Source of the DNA: Pseudoalteromonas sp. NBT06-2
Lineage (GTDB): Bacteria; Pseudomonadota; Gammaproteobacteria; Enterobacterales; Alteromonadaceae
Length of the DNA: 64,000 nucleotides
Reading direction: 5' to 3'
NCBI RefSeq assembly: GCF_002276045.1
Contig: NZ_NQMR01000005.1
Coordinates: 62,001-126,000, forward strand
The position numbers and the translations under genes are program-made. Below are positions 1 to 9,392 of this stretch, piece by piece. Position 1 is the stretch's first letter. Every line of letters starts with the position of its first letter. Under the pieces are notes generated by a model. The model was not told the origin of the DNA and searched no databases. It saw only the letters and a program-made list of their open reading frames with translations.

Positions 1-1782
1 TGCTGGTTGCCATTTGAATTCAGCTTCCAGACCTTTGGCATTGAGTTCTGCTGCATTTATCACCACAGAAGTTGAAACCGCTTTGCCTGATGTATCACGT
101 AAAAAGTTCATTTCTTGCCAGTTCTCAGCATAAGATGAGAAGATTGATATGCTCCAGTATAAGTCGTTATTTTGAGTTAACCCTTTAAAGCCCATTTCGT
201 AATTCCAAATGGTTTCTGGTTTAAACTTTACGCCGTTTTTACGCGATTCTTCATCAGTAAAGGCATCGTCATTAAATCCACCGGGTTGCCAGCCCTTGGC
301 TGCAGACATATATCCATTAATTTGTTCATTAAATTGGTAAGCTAACGCGAGTTTTGGCAAAAATTCATTATAGCTGCCTGACTCGTCTAGTTGAGGAAAT
401 ACAGCAGTTACCTGACCACCAAGAATGAAAGCACTATTACTGGCTCTGAAAGATTCGCGTTTTGCCCGCTCATATCGTCCGCCTAGCGTCAGTATCCAGT
501 TATTATCAAACTCAATATTACTGCTTGCAAAAATTGCAATGTCCGTACTGCTTTCTTCCAATGGGACTAATGAAATGAAGTCAGTCGCGTCGCCAATAAT
601 ATCCTTGTAGCCAACAATAAACTCTCGTTTACCTCTGTATGCGCTAATACCTGTTACCCATGAAATACCATTTTTTTCAGGTGAAAGTAAGCGTATTTCC
701 TGAAACAGTTGATCTCTTCTATCGTCACCACCTGTGTTGATAAAAGGTAAGCTGGTCAATTCAAATTGTGCCCCCCAGCCATAGGACTCTTTGTTCAGCA
801 TACTGGTTACAGAAACTAAACTTAAGTGATCCCAGTCATAATTGATTTTAAAGTTCAGGGAGCGCTCGTTCTCATCATAAACACGAATGTCATCCATATG
901 ATATTCATGCTGACTAGCTATGGGGTTAGCATTGATTTGAGCAATGCCAAACATTTGCTCAAATACCGGATTTGATTGAGCAAATACCTGGTTGTAGAGT
1001 TCAGCATTCATCGGAATATAGGTTTGCTCATAAATGCCGTTTGCGCGATTAAATTCTCCGGCATATTGCAAGCTCATGCTTAATCGCTCAGTCGGATAAT
1101 AATTTAGAGTTGCTAATATTGCTGAATTTTCAATATCACCTTTATTGTTAGTTGAAGGATCAATGTTTTGTGTATAAGTGTCACCTTGCTCTCGACTTAC
1201 AGTAACACGGGCAGACCATTGTTCATTAATGTGACTAGCTACGTTAAAGCGAGTATTTTGTCTACTACCATTAGTATAGTGTTCAGTACTAATTTCACCT
1301 TTAGCCGTTAGATCAGTGTCTGGCATTTTTGTGTTAATTACAATCACTCCTCCTTCTGTATTAGCTCCATATAGTGTGCCTTGCGGACCCCGTAAAACTT
1401 CAATCTGACTCACGCCCATTAATAACTTGTCATTCACGGTGCGATAAGGAATATCGTCAATATAAACAGTTACACGATTTTCGCTCAGTGGATTAGCACC
1501 TATACCCCTAATACTAATAAATTGTGCTCCTACCTCACCTAGTTGGCTGAATTTCAGGTTGGGTACAAAGTGTTCTATATCTGTCAGTCGCTCAATTCTG
1601 GCTTGATTGATTTGCTGACTATCGATAACACTCACTGATGCAGGGACCTGCATCAACTCAGACTGCATTTTACTGCCTTTAACTGTGATTTTCTCGATCT
1701 CCTGCTCTGTATCAGTATTGGCTAATGAAAAAGTAGCGAGTAACAAAGAACATAAAGGAATAGGTATTAGGTAGCATTTCAA
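1..1782 (-). CDS. TonB-dependent outer-membrane receptor, 3' part beyond window
   Basis: The reading frame is open from a TTG start at 1782 to the window edge, about 594 codons, so the C-terminal end of the beta-barrel is missing. A short hydrophobic signal peptide is followed by a TonB-box-like EKITVKG stretch. The plug domain has the typical IRGIGAN and VEVLRGPQG-like (IEVLRGPQGTLYGAN) motifs. Repeated aromatic beta-strand segments follow. The family takes up ferric siderophores, vitamin B12 or other large ligands across the outer membrane with energy from TonB. TTG is chosen because the nearby ATG at 1777 is in another frame that stops quickly; a weak purine-rich ribosome site precedes it. 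The PchR-like regulator gene just upstream on the same strand suggests a regulated uptake pair. The ligand is not known. Confidence 0.9.
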   Translation of the reverse strand, partial: MKCYLIPIPLCSLLLATFSLANTDTEQEIEKITVKGSKMQSELMQVPASVSVIDSQQINQARIERLTDIEHFVPNLKFSQLGEVGAQFISIRGIGANPLSENRVTVYIDDIPYRTVNDKLLMGVSQIEVLRGPQGTLYGANTEGGVIVINTKMPDTDLTAKGEISTEHYTNGSRQNTRFNVASHINEQWSARVTVSREQGDTYTQNIDPSTNNKGDIENSAILATLNYYPTERLSMSLQYAGEFNRANGIYEQTYIPMNAELYNQVFAQSNPVFEQMFGIAQINANPIASQHEYHMDDIRVYDENERSLNFKINYDWDHLSLVSVTSMLNKESYGWGAQFELTSLPFINTGGDDRRDQLFQEIRLLSPEKNGISWVTGISAYRGKREFIVGYKDIIGDATDFISLVPLEESSTDIAIFASSNIEFDNNWILTLGGRYERAKRESFRASNSAFILGGQVTAVFPQLDESGSYNEFLPKLALAYQFNEQINGYMSAAKGWQPGGFNDDAFTDEESRKNGVKFKPETIWNYEMGFKGLTQNNDLYWSISIFSSYAENWQEMNFLRDTSGKAVSTSVVINAAELNAKGLEAEFKWQPA

Positions 1783-1883
1783 AGGAGTCTCTCTTGTAAT
1801 TCATAAAAGAATATATGGTAAAAGAGCGGCTAATAAAAGACGCTTGTTGGACGGAGAAATACCTTTGTTTGTCGGAGTTTTTG

Positions 1884-2906
1884 TTATTCTTGTTTGGCAG
1901 TGTTTAACAATTGCCTTTGATAATCTCGGGGGCTTAATCCATACGCTTTTTTAAATGCGACGGCAAAGTGGCTACTACTGGTGTATCCAACATCCAGCGA
2001 AACTTTAGATATAGAATAACATTGATAGGAGAGTAACTCTTTTGCTCGTTTTAGCCTGATTTTTCGTAAATAAGAAAAAACCGTCTCTTGATATATTTCC
2101 TTAAAGCCATATTTGAGTTTGTTATCATTAATACCTATGTATCTAGCTAGTGATAATAAATTAGGTGGAGACTGGTAATTTTCTCTTATGAACTGTTCTG
2201 CTTGGATAATTCTGGCAACATCCTCAGCTTTACGTAATGAACTCGTGGTGACGTTAAATTTTTCAAGTTTTTGAAATTTTTCCAACTGCAGTGACCATAA
2301 CTCCAGCGCTTTAGCTGATAGCAGGTGATGGTTCACGGTATTATTTAATACACTTTGATAAACAGTACTAGCAAGCAGTTTAGTTTGAGAAGAGTATTTT
2401 CCAAAATTATATAATCCAGACCAATATCTATCATTGATTATAGCCAATCCCAAAGAGCGACCGCACTGCGTTAACCAATCATGTGAAAGGTGCATGGTTA
2501 AGTATTTGTGATTTATGCCTTTTGCAAAGCGAGAAGCACCATAACGGCAAACAGATTGAAAGCGTTGAAAGCAAGATTCATCTTCTGAAACCATTATTTT
2601 CACATCATCAGCAATGCACTCAACTTTGCCTTCAAGACACAGGGTGAAACCTAGCCCTGAATGCTTTATATCTTGTTCAAATATTTCAATATCATATTTA
2701 GGTGTAAAGCTCATGGTGACTAGGCTAGAGCCTGATATTAACGGAGAAATTTGGATCCAGCCCTGACCATAGTCTGGATTGATTTGATAATGTTGTCTCC
2801 CAACGTCCTGTTTTACTTGTTGGCTAATATCTCTACTTTGATGCGACTGATGCAAAAGTTTCGCGCCAGTTAAAAATTTAGTGAAGCTAATGTGTCTTAT
2901 GGACAT
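1884..2906 (-). CDS. AraC-family transcriptional regulator, PchR-like
   Basis: This protein of about 340 residues has a C-terminal AraC/XylS double helix-turn-helix over its last hundred residues. Signature pieces are LSLARYIGINDNKLKYGFK in the first helix pair and VGYTSSSHFAVAFKKAYG-SPRDYQRQ in the second. The N-terminal part is unlike sugar-binding AraC domains and resembles the PchR type that senses siderophores. It lies 101 bp upstream of the TonB receptor on the same strand, the usual place for a receptor activator. Two starts are possible, GTG at 2912 or ATG at 2906, and neither has a clear ribosome site. Just upstream, at 2916-2930, lies a weak Fur-box-like sequence (TGAGAAC-T-ATTACTT), so iron control is possible but unproven. 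Confidence 0.85.
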   Translation of the reverse strand: MSIRHISFTKFLTGAKLLHQSHQSRDISQQVKQDVGRQHYQINPDYGQGWIQISPLISGSSLVTMSFTPKYDIEIFEQDIKHSGLGFTLCLEGKVECIADDVKIMVSEDESCFQRFQSVCRYGASRFAKGINHKYLTMHLSHDWLTQCGRSLGLAIINDRYWSGLYNFGKYSSQTKLLASTVYQSVLNNTVNHHLLSAKALELWSLQLEKFQKLEKFNVTTSSLRKAEDVARIIQAEQFIRENYQSPPNLLSLARYIGINDNKLKYGFKEIYQETVFSYLRKIRLKRAKELLSYQCYSISKVSLDVGYTSSSHFAVAFKKAYGLSPRDYQRQLLNTAKQE

Positions 2907-3116
2907 AATCACAAATGAGAACTATTACTTTTCTTTATTGTATAATAATGGAATTTAATTTTTTGTTCAACCAAAGTGGGACATGACCCGATTAAAATGA
3001 ACACATCTTTTAGCAACGTTTTAAGCCTTTTTGGTGCATTTAACCGTTACAAGCTGTTATTTGTGTGGTTATGTTAGATGATATCTTGTTTCGCACTTTG
3101 TACACTTTTAGCTCTG

Positions 3117-3300
3117 TCATGTAAGTCTATCAAGGCTTAGTCCAAACACCATTAATAATGCTTTTAATTGCAATAAATGCATCAATGACACATGAGTCGT
3201 GCCTACTGACTCACAAGATCGTCTGGCTTTTCTATTCGTAAGCAAATCAAGGTTAGCGGCCACTGCCTTATGAATTCTGCATCTTGAAATAGTTTGGGTA
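3117..3300 (-). repeat. Truncated repeat ending in a MITE-like terminus
   Basis: On the minus strand this block begins with TACCCAAACTATTTCAAGAT, which matches the left terminus of the 262-bp elements at 7657, 9764 and 37211 with a few changes. A TA dinucleotide flanks it at 3301-3302. The inner sequence is different from those elements, and no second terminus is visible, so the far boundary (3117) is only the end of an open stretch. The 776-bp gap 2913-3688 holds this fragment, the repeat at 3481 and no convincing gene. Confidence 0.45.
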
Positions 3301-3480
3301 TATAATGACTAGAAAGCTAGGACGTGAATAGATAGATATACTGGAATATGGATTAGCTATGCTTTTTGCTTTAATACAATAAAATCTTATTAGCAATGCT
3401 ATCGATTGCTTTGTTCCAATGGTACCGCGCATTTTTATGAAAGATGGTTAATTTATTAAAGCTCTAAAGGATATATTAAT

Positions 3481-3622
3481 CGACTTGTCCTACGGGAGTT
3501 AGTATAGAAAATGACTACGGCGTTATGATTCATAATTAACGAGTACCATGAATTACAAATCATGCCTTGTACTCCTATCCAAGCTCTGAAACCTTCATTT
3601 CTCAGTAGCAAGGGTATAACTA
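3481..3622 (+). repeat. Degenerate 'CCTACGGGAGTT' repeat, left flank of the AraC/MFS/receptor locus
   Basis: The block contains CCTACGGGAGTT and ACGGCGTTATGATTCAT at the same spacing as the copy at 10151-10230. It ends near 3622 with AAGCTCTGAAACC... and GGGTATA, which resembles the mini-element at 61200-61240. It is therefore a diverged member of the repeat family whose best copy is at 61039-61197. Confidence 0.55.
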
Positions 3623-3652
3623 AATATTTTTTAGTATTCTTTTTTATTGCTA

Positions 3653-3668
3653 TAAAATGATCATTTTA
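3653..3668. promoter_or_regulatory. 16-bp perfect palindrome upstream of AraC gene
   Basis: TAAAATGATCATTTTA is a perfect palindrome centred between 3660 and 3661, 20 bp before the most upstream start of the AraC-type gene. The half site AAATGAT also occurs as an inverted pair upstream of the broken TonB receptor at 9369-9392. It may be an operator, possibly Fur-like; this is inference from symmetry and position. Confidence 0.4.
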
Positions 3669-3688
3669 GATATCCTTCACTAATACTT

Positions 3689-4678
3689 ATGATAAAGTTA
3701 TTATTTATAGTAATTCTCATTTGTATTTGTATGGACGGTTTTATGATTAATCCAGCAGTCATCATTAAAAATGAAACTTTATTGAGAGAAAATAGAGAAG
3801 TAGGTCAATGGAATAAAAAAAAACTACCAGAGGAGTTAGGCTTTTCTAATGTGGTGATTAATGATATTTGTGAAGATATTTGTTGTTCTATAAGTGACTG
3901 CCTGTTTACTCAAAATTACAGTGCTAAAATTCATTATGAAAATGATATTACTTTACTTATTTTTGGCATTGAAGGTTTAAGTCAATTTAATTATTTAGGT
4001 GAAAAAAATAAGTGTGTAATACGTGCAGGTGATATTTGGCTTTTTACGATATCTGAAAACACATTGTGCCGCGAAACATCCGCTTATACACATAATAAAA
4101 TGTTGGTTATAAAATATGAAACGGATAGATTAAGAACTGCTTTTAAAGACAGTGATGAAATGCAGTTATTGTCATATGAAAATCAGATGGTCAGATTAGC
4201 TAAACAAGAGCCTATTATGAATTGGTTGCAAGGTTTGATTGATAACCCAATGAAGAATGTGGCTGATAGGCTTTTAGCTGAGGCCGAAGCATTACAGGTA
4301 TTAGCTCGATGGCTTACCCCTAATGAAAACCTAAAAAAAACAATACAAGATAATAAAATACAAAAAGTTATTGATATACTAATATCTGATATATCAACTC
4401 CTCCTACTTTAATAAAATTAGCAGCGATGGTTGAAATAAGCCATAGTTGTTTAAATAGAAAATTTAAACAAGAGCTTGGTCTTACCGTATTTGATTGGTT
4501 AAGAGGTTATCGATTAAAGCGAGCAAAGCAATATCTCGTTGACTTTAAAAGAGCTATTACTGATATTGCGTTATTATGCGGTTTTAGTAGTGCGAGCCAT
4601 TTTTCTCAATTATTTAAACAGAAATTTTCTCTTTCACCTCGCGAATATCGCTTACAAAAGATCAACTCTTCTTGGTAA
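3689..4678 (+). CDS. AraC-family transcriptional regulator
   Basis: The C-terminal hundred residues are a clear AraC/XylS DNA-binding domain: LIKLAAMVEISHSCLNRKFK followed by DWLRGYRLKRAKQYL and CGFSSASHFSQLFKQKFSLSPREYR. The N-terminal two thirds have no recognisable ligand domain but match the general layout of PchR-like proteins. The most upstream ATG (3689) would give a hydrophobic N-terminus, odd for this family. ATG at 3743 (MINPAVIIKNET...) is a likelier start and has a weak GGACGG site before it. The gene converges on the MFS gene with only 7 bp between them, and probably controls the neighbouring transporter, methyltransferase and receptor genes. Confidence 0.8.
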   Translation: MIKLLFIVILICICMDGFMINPAVIIKNETLLRENREVGQWNKKKLPEELGFSNVVINDICEDICCSISDCLFTQNYSAKIHYENDITLLIFGIEGLSQFNYLGEKNKCVIRAGDIWLFTISENTLCRETSAYTHNKMLVIKYETDRLRTAFKDSDEMQLLSYENQMVRLAKQEPIMNWLQGLIDNPMKNVADRLLAEAEALQVLARWLTPNENLKKTIQDNKIQKVIDILISDISTPPTLIKLAAMVEISHSCLNRKFKQELGLTVFDWLRGYRLKRAKQYLVDFKRAITDIALLCGFSSASHFSQLFKQKFSLSPREYRLQKINSSW

Positions 4679-4685
4679 TACTTTC

Positions 4686-5969
4686 CTATGCTTTTTTGAA
4701 AATGAGACTATTAGATAAAGTCTGTAAAGTAAACAGCATTAATGCAGATAACCAATAAAAAGCAGTGCTATCAATGGCGTATAAAGCATTACCTAAAATA
4801 GGCCCTGTCGCCATGCCTAACCCCTTAAACGTACCATTTACTCCTGCGATTCTAGCTTGATGTTGTGAAGCAGTATTTATGCTTATAGCAGCTAAGTTTC
4901 CAGGAATTAACAGACCAACGCCTATACCAAATAAAGCCATAGACATAAGTAATAAAATAGGCGTATTTACCAAGGCTGCACATAACATTGCAATCACACT
5001 AATAATATAGCCAAAACTACGTAAACGTGCATAATGCCATTTTAATATTGGGACTATGCATGATTGTATAGCTATCATTGAGGCCATTGAACTCATCATT
5101 ATTGCAGCTGTAAACTTAATGGCTTCTTCAGTATTTAAAGCAAAATCATCTTGCATGCGCCAAGCAGTTAATGGCTGTAAAGCACTATAAATTGCAATAA
5201 CACCTAATGTTGTTAATAGCATAGACGTTAGTGCTTTTATATTTATTGTAAATTTAGTGGTTTGAGTGGGCTTTATGTATGTTTCAGGTAGATATTTATA
5301 GCAAATAACAAATGCAATAATTAATAAAATTAAAATAATACTAAAGCCTAAGGTAACGCCATTTGCTCCAGTAAACATCGCTAATGCACCACCTAAAATA
5401 GTTCCTAACCCAAAAGAGGCTCCCATGAAAGCCATTACTTTTGCACGCTTATTCTCTGCCGAAGTCTCAGCTAATATAGCTTGAGCTGCTGGGTGAACTC
5501 CCGCAGTGAAAACGCTGTGAAATATACGTATTGTGAGAAAAGTACTAAACAACCAAAATATAGCGGCACCTGTAAAATTATTATTTGAAAAGCAATAAGC
5601 TAGCGCGAAACAGGATAGTGATGAACTAGCAATGCCTGTTAGAAAAATATTTCTTCGGCCAAATCTATCGCAAAACCTCGCCCACAAAGGCGTAAATAAA
5701 ATCATTGCGCCTGCTGATAACGATAAAATAAAACTGATATGCCATTGTTCTAAAGTGTATTCTCGGCCAATAATTGGAAATACAATTGAAAAATAACCAT
5801 GAGCCATCGCATTAATCATTAAAGCTATTAATAATGACAGCTGTTGCTTTAATGTGATTTTGAATGATATCAACCTAGGTGTATTTGCTATGACTTTAAC
5901 GTTACTAGGGGATATATCATGCGCTTCAATATTATTAATACCATTATTTTTCGTATTGAGTTGTATCAT
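4686..5969 (-). CDS. Major facilitator superfamily transporter
   Basis: The 427-residue protein has about twelve hydrophobic segments after a polar N-terminus of some 40 residues. The loop between membrane segments 2 and 3 carries the MFS motif (LWARFCDRFGRRN), a variant of the usual GxLaDrxGRR pattern. The family moves small molecules across the inner membrane, usually as proton antiporters. Its start overlaps the stop of the methyltransferase gene by ATGA, so the two are translationally coupled. In the context of a TonB receptor and a methyltransferase, it could export a small molecule made or altered by the locus, or bring it into the cytoplasm from the periplasm. Direction and substrate are unknown. 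Confidence 0.85.
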   Translation of the reverse strand: MIQLNTKNNGINNIEAHDISPSNVKVIANTPRLISFKITLKQQLSLLIALMINAMAHGYFSIVFPIIGREYTLEQWHISFILSLSAGAMILFTPLWARFCDRFGRRNIFLTGIASSSLSCFALAYCFSNNNFTGAAIFWLFSTFLTIRIFHSVFTAGVHPAAQAILAETSAENKRAKVMAFMGASFGLGTILGGALAMFTGANGVTLGFSIILILLIIAFVICYKYLPETYIKPTQTTKFTINIKALTSMLLTTLGVIAIYSALQPLTAWRMQDDFALNTEEAIKFTAAIMMSSMASMIAIQSCIVPILKWHYARLRSFGYIISVIAMLCAALVNTPILLLMSMALFGIGVGLLIPGNLAAISINTASQHQARIAGVNGTFKGLGMATGPILGNALYAIDSTAFYWLSALMLFTLQTLSNSLIFKKA

Positions 5970-6967
5970 ACGTACCCTATATCTAAATCTATGGGGCCAA
6001 TATTTGTTTCGATTGTACGACTTACTATCTGTCTAAAACCTGCTTTTAGCATTGCAGTAACAATATCTCCTTGTTTGAAAGAGACGTTGTTACCAGTTAA
6101 AGAGGGAAGTAACCTACCCACCATATGTTTTTCTGGTTGGGTTCTCTGATGTGTTAACCCTTCATGACAGCTAATAAAACAACCGCCTTGTATTAGTGAC
6201 TTTTTTATATTATTTATAAGTTCACTGAGGTTTTTAGCATAATAAAGAGACATTGACGCCCAAACAATATCGTATTGTTTGGGCAATTTCATGTCATTGT
6301 AATCACCAGATAATACGCTTACCCTTTGTTTTTGTTGTTCTGTTAATGCTTGATTGATTTTGTCAGCACAGCCGGGTAAATCAACTATCGTTACATGAAT
6401 GCTTGGATGAACATCAGTAATTTTAATGGCGAGTTGCTCGGAGCCAGCGCCTAAGTCCATTATCTTTTTAGCATCGAGCCATAAATTAAGTTTTGATAGC
6501 TGCGCTAAAGAAAAGGTTGTCGCACCACATCGATGGTGAGCTCTGAGTTTATTAACTGTATTTTCCCAATGCAGGGCATTGAAAAATTTTCCTTGTTTAA
6601 TCGGGTGTTTCTTCTCTTTTAAAAGCTTAATGAATTCGTTCGTTTGACAATGTCGTAAACTTGCCATGTGTGGAAGCAAAACAGCCATGCTTTGCTCCGT
6701 ATTAGTTGATAAATATTCACGGTATAACGGTGCTACACGATAGTTTTTTTTTGACTTTTCAAGTAAGCCTAATGATGTTAATCCTATCAGCCAAATATCA
6801 CATGAGGACTTGTCTAGCAGCAATATTTTGGCGATTTCAAGTGATGATTTCCATTGAGTTATATGATCAAACAAATGTAACTTTAAAGCAGATTCAAGTA
6901 AACTCCATCTAATAGGTGCATGAACCAATTCGAGTAAATAGTTCTGTTTTTTATTAGCAAAATTCAT
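5966..6967 (-). CDS. O-methyltransferase-like SAM-dependent enzyme
   Basis: This protein of 333 residues has the layout of the acetylserotonin/hydroxyneurosporene O-methyltransferase family. An N-terminal winged-helix dimerisation region covers residues 15-90. The SAM-binding motif I is DLGAGS at 171-176, and the family's VDLPG motif is at 195-199. A His-Glu pair at 268-269 sits where the catalytic base is usually found. Motif I has serine in place of the last glycine. The start is ATG 6967, four bases after the receptor stop, rather than the longer frame that runs into the receptor gene. It would be co-transcribed with the receptor upstream and the MFS gene downstream. The substrate is unknown; modification of a phenolic or hydroxamate-type small molecule is a guess. 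Confidence 0.75.
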   Translation of the reverse strand: MNFANKKQNYLLELVHAPIRWSLLESALKLHLFDHITQWKSSLEIAKILLLDKSSCDIWLIGLTSLGLLEKSKKNYRVAPLYREYLSTNTEQSMAVLLPHMASLRHCQTNEFIKLLKEKKHPIKQGKFFNALHWENTVNKLRAHHRCGATTFSLAQLSKLNLWLDAKKIMDLGAGSEQLAIKITDVHPSIHVTIVDLPGCADKINQALTEQQKQRVSVLSGDYNDMKLPKQYDIVWASMSLYYAKNLSELINNIKKSLIQGGCFISCHEGLTHQRTQPEKHMVGRLLPSLTGNNVSFKQGDIVTAMLKAGFRQIVSRTIETNIGPIDLDIGYV

Positions 6968-6971
6968 CTTT

Positions 6972-9329
6972 TTACCAGCCATACTTAGCATTGATTGATA
7001 CATAACGAGGCGCTGCATCTTCAACTGCAATCCCAACTGGTGTGATTACCGCACGACTTAATATTTCTTCATTAGTTAAATTATCGGCGGATAATGTTAC
7101 TGTTAGATTTTTATATTCATACATCAATTCAGCATTAAATTTTAGGTAACCTGCTTGCTCGACTGTATTGTTTATATCAAAATAATAATCACTACTTCCT
7201 AGGGCATTTACTTTAAAAGACAATGAGTCTGAAAGCCAATATTCAACTGACATACCGTAAGTATTTTCTGCCGCTAAAGGTAAGTGTTTTCCAGATAATT
7301 CAATAGTCGAAAATCCAGTGCTATTAAAGGCATTTAATTGATATTCCTCAGCAATAGCATCTAATGCTGCATAATGAGCTGCTAATATAAGATCTTTATT
7401 TACGTAGTAGCGTGCAGATAACTCAACACCTTTATTGGTGCTTTTCGCAGCATTGTTAATAGTTTGTATAAAACCGGGTAATAAATCGACAATTTGCTTA
7501 TTGCGGATCTTAGTATTAAACAATGAAGCACTAAGGGTTAAGTTGTTATCTAAAAAGGCGCTTTTATACCCAATTTCATAATTATCACTGTTTTCATTAT
7601 CATAAGTGAAGGAGCTTTCTCCTTGTGCCGCAGCGTAATTGTAGCCTGATGGCATATACCCAAACCACTTCAAGATGCAGGATTCAGTTGGAATTAGAAA
7701 TGCTTTAGGCAAGACATTGATTGAAGAACATGGTTATTCCCTTTTCAAAATCAATAACGCTGCATAAAGTATTTCTAAACCAACCTTACAGGGACTTCTG
7801 AGCAAATCATGCTCGTTGTTCCATCTTTTTTTAAGGGAGTAACCATTAATGCAAAGATGCGCCTAGATCATGAATTGCTCAGCAGTCCTGAACCTCACAT
7901 CTTGAAGTGGCTTGGGTATATAACCTTGAGCAAATGAAGCGAAAAATATATGGTTTGAATTTATTTGATACTTTATGCCTGCTTTTACTAGAAATTCGTT
8001 TGTATTTAATTTTTTTTGATAATTATTTTCAACAGAATTATTGATGAATTTTTGTTTACCGTCTTGCTCTAAAAATTCAATTCTACCACCTAATGTTATC
8101 GACAATTTAGAGAAGAGTTGCCAATCTAACTGGGCATAAAATGATGCACTATTTTGTTCTATATTTGAAACTCGTTGGCTTCTTGCCAATAAACGGCTTC
8201 CCCCAATAGTAAAATCAGTGCCAGTATCTTGTTGATATAAGTAAGCACCAATTAACCACTTGATATTTTTGTTATTGATATTTGTTAACCTAAACTCTTG
8301 AGAAAGAGCTTTATTCGTTGTCTGCATCAGTGTTGATGGGATAGGCGCAGGTGATAAATCTAAGTCAGCTTCAAAATTACGTTGGTAATCACTTATCCCT
8401 GTGATATAAGTGAGCATCAAATCATCAAATGTGTGATTAATGGTTAAACCATAAAGATCTATTTCATTATTATCGTAGGTCAGGGTATTATAGTTAACCA
8501 TAAACATACCTGTTGACAATGGGCCTGTATTGTAACGCAATTGTCCTTTTCCATTATCATTACGTTCCTTCAATACGAATAGATTTATTACGGTGTTATC
8601 TTGTGTTTGCCATTCAAGTTGTCCGTTAATATGTTTTTGTTCATGTTGTGCTGTTTTTTTATCTGCTAAATATTGATTATAAAAAGGGCCTTTCTCATCT
8701 TTGTAGGCGATATAGATATTACCTTTTAAGGTTGAATCGATGATTGTATTATTTGCATATATACTAATGTCTTTTACTGGTGATTTTTGTATAGCACCAT
8801 CTTGTTGGCCATAAGTTAAGCTTACAAATCCAGTTGGGTCATTACTCGGTTTTTGACTTTTAAGATTAATAACACCTGCTTGTGAATTACGACCATATAA
8901 ACTTCCTTGTGGTCCTTTTATTACTTCTAAAGTCTGCAAATTTGCAAGTCTTGGTAACTGGTTTCCGCCTAAAGGAAGAGCTATATCATTATAATAATAA
9001 GCAACAGGTTCAGTTAAACTAGTATCGTAGCTAGATACGCCCCGAATGATAGTACGTGTTTGAACCGAAGATTGTTCAAATGCTACATTACCACTAACCG
9101 TAGCGATATTATCTAAGTTCATCTGATTAATTTGAGAAAACAAATTTACTGTTACTGGAGATTGAATAATGTTTTCTTGCCATTTTCTAGCCGTTACTTC
9201 AATCACTTCTATGTCGGTAGCAGCGATCGTATTCTTGTCAGTAATATGTTCTGCATAAACACTATTATGGCAAAAAGCCGTGGTTGTTAATGCCGTATTT
9301 ATAACGAGAACCAAAGGTTTTATATTCAT
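6972..9329 (-). pseudogene. TonB-dependent receptor interrupted by a 262-bp element
   Basis: The N-terminal part (9329 to 7919) has a signal peptide ending near VYA, a TonB-box-like IEVIEVTARK, and plug motifs IIRGVSSYD and LEVIKGPQGSLYGRNSQAGV. The barrel then runs to FASFAQGY. The C-terminal part (7656 to 6972) continues MPSGYNY and ends YVSINAKYGW, a normal barrel end with a final aromatic residue. The element at 7657-7918 plus one TA duplicate adds 264 bp, a multiple of three, so the frame is kept. It brings two in-frame stops, TAG at 7863-7865 and TAA at 7734-7736. Removing 264 bp restores a 697-residue receptor with the family's GYxPxGYN-like motif intact. The gene heads an operon with the methyltransferase and MFS genes. 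The C-terminal half could still be translated, but would not make a receptor. Confidence 0.9.
7657..7918. mobile_element. 262-bp MITE-like element (copy 1), inside TonB receptor gene
   Basis: The ends are TACCCAAACCACTTC... and, in reverse, TACCCAAGCCACTTC..., about 21 bp with one mismatch. The TA dinucleotide is duplicated at 7655-7656 and 7919-7920. Inner inverted segments (GGTTATTCCCTT against AAGGGAGTAACC) let the whole element fold into a long imperfect hairpin. It encodes no transposase. Ends and TA duplication resemble IS630/Tc1-mariner-type MITEs. It differs from copy 2 at only a couple of bases (for example A for G at about 7713). Confidence 0.9.
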
Positions 9330-9368
9330 TTTTCTTATCTGCGGAGGAAGATAACTTATGTTAAAACT

Positions 9369-9392
9369 AAATGATGTTTGTCGATATCATTT
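9369..9392. promoter_or_regulatory. Inverted repeat upstream of the broken TonB receptor
   Basis: AAATGAT at 9369-9375 and ATCATTT at 9386-9392 form a perfect 7-bp inverted repeat with a 10-bp spacer, 40-63 bp upstream of the receptor start. The same half site makes up the palindrome before the AraC gene at 3653-3668. It is a candidate operator for the AraC regulator or for Fur. The 434-bp gap 9330-9763 holds no gene I can support. Confidence 0.35.

Noticed and set aside
7713-7862. Sequencing error as the cause of the split TonB receptor
   Set aside because: The split region is a full 262-bp element with matching copies elsewhere and a TA duplicate, so a real insertion explains it better.
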